Origin: Thermoanaerobaculia bacterium
GTDB lineage: Bacteria; Acidobacteriota; Thermoanaerobaculia; UBA5066
NCBI GenBank assembly: GCA_023717585.1
Contig: JAMQPJ010000024.1
Span: 1 to 9,849, forward strand
Reading direction: 5' to 3'
Length of the DNA stretch: 9,849 bases
This document shows, piece by piece, positions 9,079 through 9,849 of this stretch. The notes beneath the pieces are model-generated. The model was not told the DNA's origin. It did not search any database and saw only the letters and a program-made list of their open reading frames with translations. The stretch's first letter is position 1. Each line of letters begins with the position of its first letter. Both the position numbers and the translations under genes were made by a program.

Positions 9079-9585
9079 ATGGCCGAGCCGTTCTTGAGTG
9101 AGATACGCATCATGAGCTTCTCTTTCGCTCCGAAGGGCTGGGCTTTCTGCGACGGCCAGCTCCTTCCGATCAACCAGAACCAGGCGCTCTTCTCGCTTCT
9201 CGGGACGACGTTCGGAGGCGACGGCCAGACGAACTTCGCTCTGCCCGACGGACGCGGCCGCGTCCCGATCCACGTCGGGAGCGGGCACACGCTCGGCGAG
9301 CGTGGCGGCGAGCAGGCGCACACGCTCTCGATCGCGGAGCTGCCCCAGCACGCGCACGTCCTGCAGGCGACCAGCGTCAGCGCAGGAACTGCCGTCCCGG
9401 CCGCCTCCTCTCTCCTCGCGACGTCCGTCAACTACGAGGCCTACCGCGCTCCGACGAGTCTCGTGTCGCTCAACCCCGGGTCGGTGACGAACGTGGGAGG
9501 CAGTCAGGCGCATCTCAACATGCAGCCGTTTCTGGCCCTCTCGTTCTGCATCGCCCTTCAGGGCATCTTCCCGAGCCCGAACTGA
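9079..9585 (+). CDS. Phage tail-collar domain protein (microcystin-dependent protein family)
   Basis: 168 residues. It has the full layout of the collar/Mdp family: F-L-S-E-I-R near the start, G-W-A-F-C-D-G-Q-L-L-P-I, A-L-F-S-L-L-G-T, F-G-G-D-G, F-A-L-P-D-G-R-G-R-V-P-I-H, a G-E-R-G-G-E-Q-A-H-T-L segment, E-L-P-Q-H-A-H, a variable middle (about 96-140) and the closing N-M-Q-P-F-L-A-L-S-F-C-I-A-L-Q-G-I-F-P-S. The family is related to short tail-fibre collar domains of phages and is often found in bacterial genomes away from prophages, where its role is poorly known. The usual D-L-R-G-R is D-G-R-G-R here. There is no signal peptide or membrane segment. The ATG at 9079 has a strong GGAAGGAG site (9065-9072, 6-base spacer) and begins 38 bases after the giant gene's stop, which suggests co-transcription. 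No capsid, tail-tube or integrase genes are in the window. Confidence 0.92.
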   Translation: MAEPFLSEIRIMSFSFAPKGWAFCDGQLLPINQNQALFSLLGTTFGGDGQTNFALPDGRGRVPIHVGSGHTLGERGGEQAHTLSIAELPQHAHVLQATSVSAGTAVPAASSLLATSVNYEAYRAPTSLVSLNPGSVTNVGGSQAHLNMQPFLALSFCIALQGIFPSPN

Positions 9586-9595
9586 GGAGAATCCG

Positions 9596-9849
9596 ATGGC
9601 GCAGCCTTATGTCGGCGAAATCCGGATGTTCGCGGGTAACTTCCCCCCCGCGGGTTGGATGTTCTGTGAAGGGCAGCTCCTGCCCATCTCGGAAAACGAG
9701 ACCCTGTTCCAGCTCATCGGGACGACGTACGGCGGCGACGGACAGAGCACGTTCGCTCTGCCGGACCTGCGGGGACGCCTCCCGCTCCACCAGGGAAACG
9801 GCTTCATCCTTGCCGAGACGGGTGGGGCGGAAGAACTCACACTCACCGT
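9596..9849 (+). CDS. Second phage tail-collar domain protein, N-terminal part
   Basis: The first 84 residues are present and the gene runs off the right edge. It is a close paralogue of the preceding gene: by eye about 48 of 84 aligned positions are identical, including E-I-R, G-W-x-F-C-x-G-Q-L-L-P-I, G-T-T-Y-G-G-D-G-Q and F-A-L-P-D-L-R-G-R. Unlike its neighbour it keeps the canonical D-L-R-G-R. The ATG at 9596 has AGGAG (9585-9589) with a 6-base spacer, and this site overlaps the upstream stop codon, so the two genes are almost certainly on one transcript and translationally linked. There is no signal peptide. Genes of this family commonly occur as tandem sets of two or three, so a third copy just outside the window would not surprise. 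Confidence 0.9.
   Translation, partial: MAQPYVGEIRMFAGNFPPAGWMFCEGQLLPISENETLFQLIGTTYGGDGQSTFALPDLRGRLPLHQGNGFILAETGGAEELTLT

Noticed and set aside
9079..9849. Prophage or tailocin region
   Set aside because: Only collar-domain genes are present, and the upstream gene is a signal-peptide surface protein. No structural, lysis or integration genes are in the window; the sequence beyond the right edge is unknown.

Overview
The window is GC-rich, double-stranded-type bacterial DNA with strong use of codons ending in G or C. It falls into two divergently transcribed blocks. The left block has ferredoxin-linked 2-oxoacid metabolism. The right block has very large secreted repeat proteins with a 'CRxxDTR...GYF' module plus phage-collar ('microcystin-dependent') proteins. 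This mix fits an environmental, at least facultatively anaerobic bacterium. Acidobacteriota or a neighbouring phylum is my guess from the domain mix; no marker gene is present to prove it.

Left block (positions 1-3452, minus strand, read right to left) is one tight operon of four genes. The first encodes a ferredoxin + alpha fusion of a 2-oxoacid:ferredoxin oxidoreductase, most like the VorB (2-oxoisovalerate) type. It overlaps by ATGA a gene for a beta (thiamine diphosphate) + gamma fusion, so four classical subunits are carried on two polypeptides. After 16 bases comes a 91-residue protein with four cysteines that I do not recognise. It overlaps by GTGA the start of an ATP-grasp acyl-CoA ligase (ADP-forming type), which runs off the left edge. 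Together they read as a catabolic, energy-conserving route: 2-oxoacid to acyl-CoA plus CO2 plus reduced ferredoxin, then acyl-CoA plus ADP and phosphate to acid plus ATP.

Positions 3453-3808 are a divergent intergenic region that should hold both promoters; no strong consensus promoter is visible.

Right block (positions 3809-9849, plus strand) holds one giant gene for a secreted protein of about 1743 residues. In order it has a signal peptide, a 'CRAVDTR...GYF' module, ten tandem putative Ig-like (He_PIG type) repeats of 87-89 residues, one cadherin-like domain, and a long right-handed parallel beta-helix-like C-terminus. Thirty-eight bases later comes a phage tail-collar protein of 168 residues, then after 10 bases a second, paralogous one cut by the right edge. 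No other phage genes are visible, so the collar genes look like a host-associated module co-transcribed with the giant surface protein. This is the most unusual association in the window.
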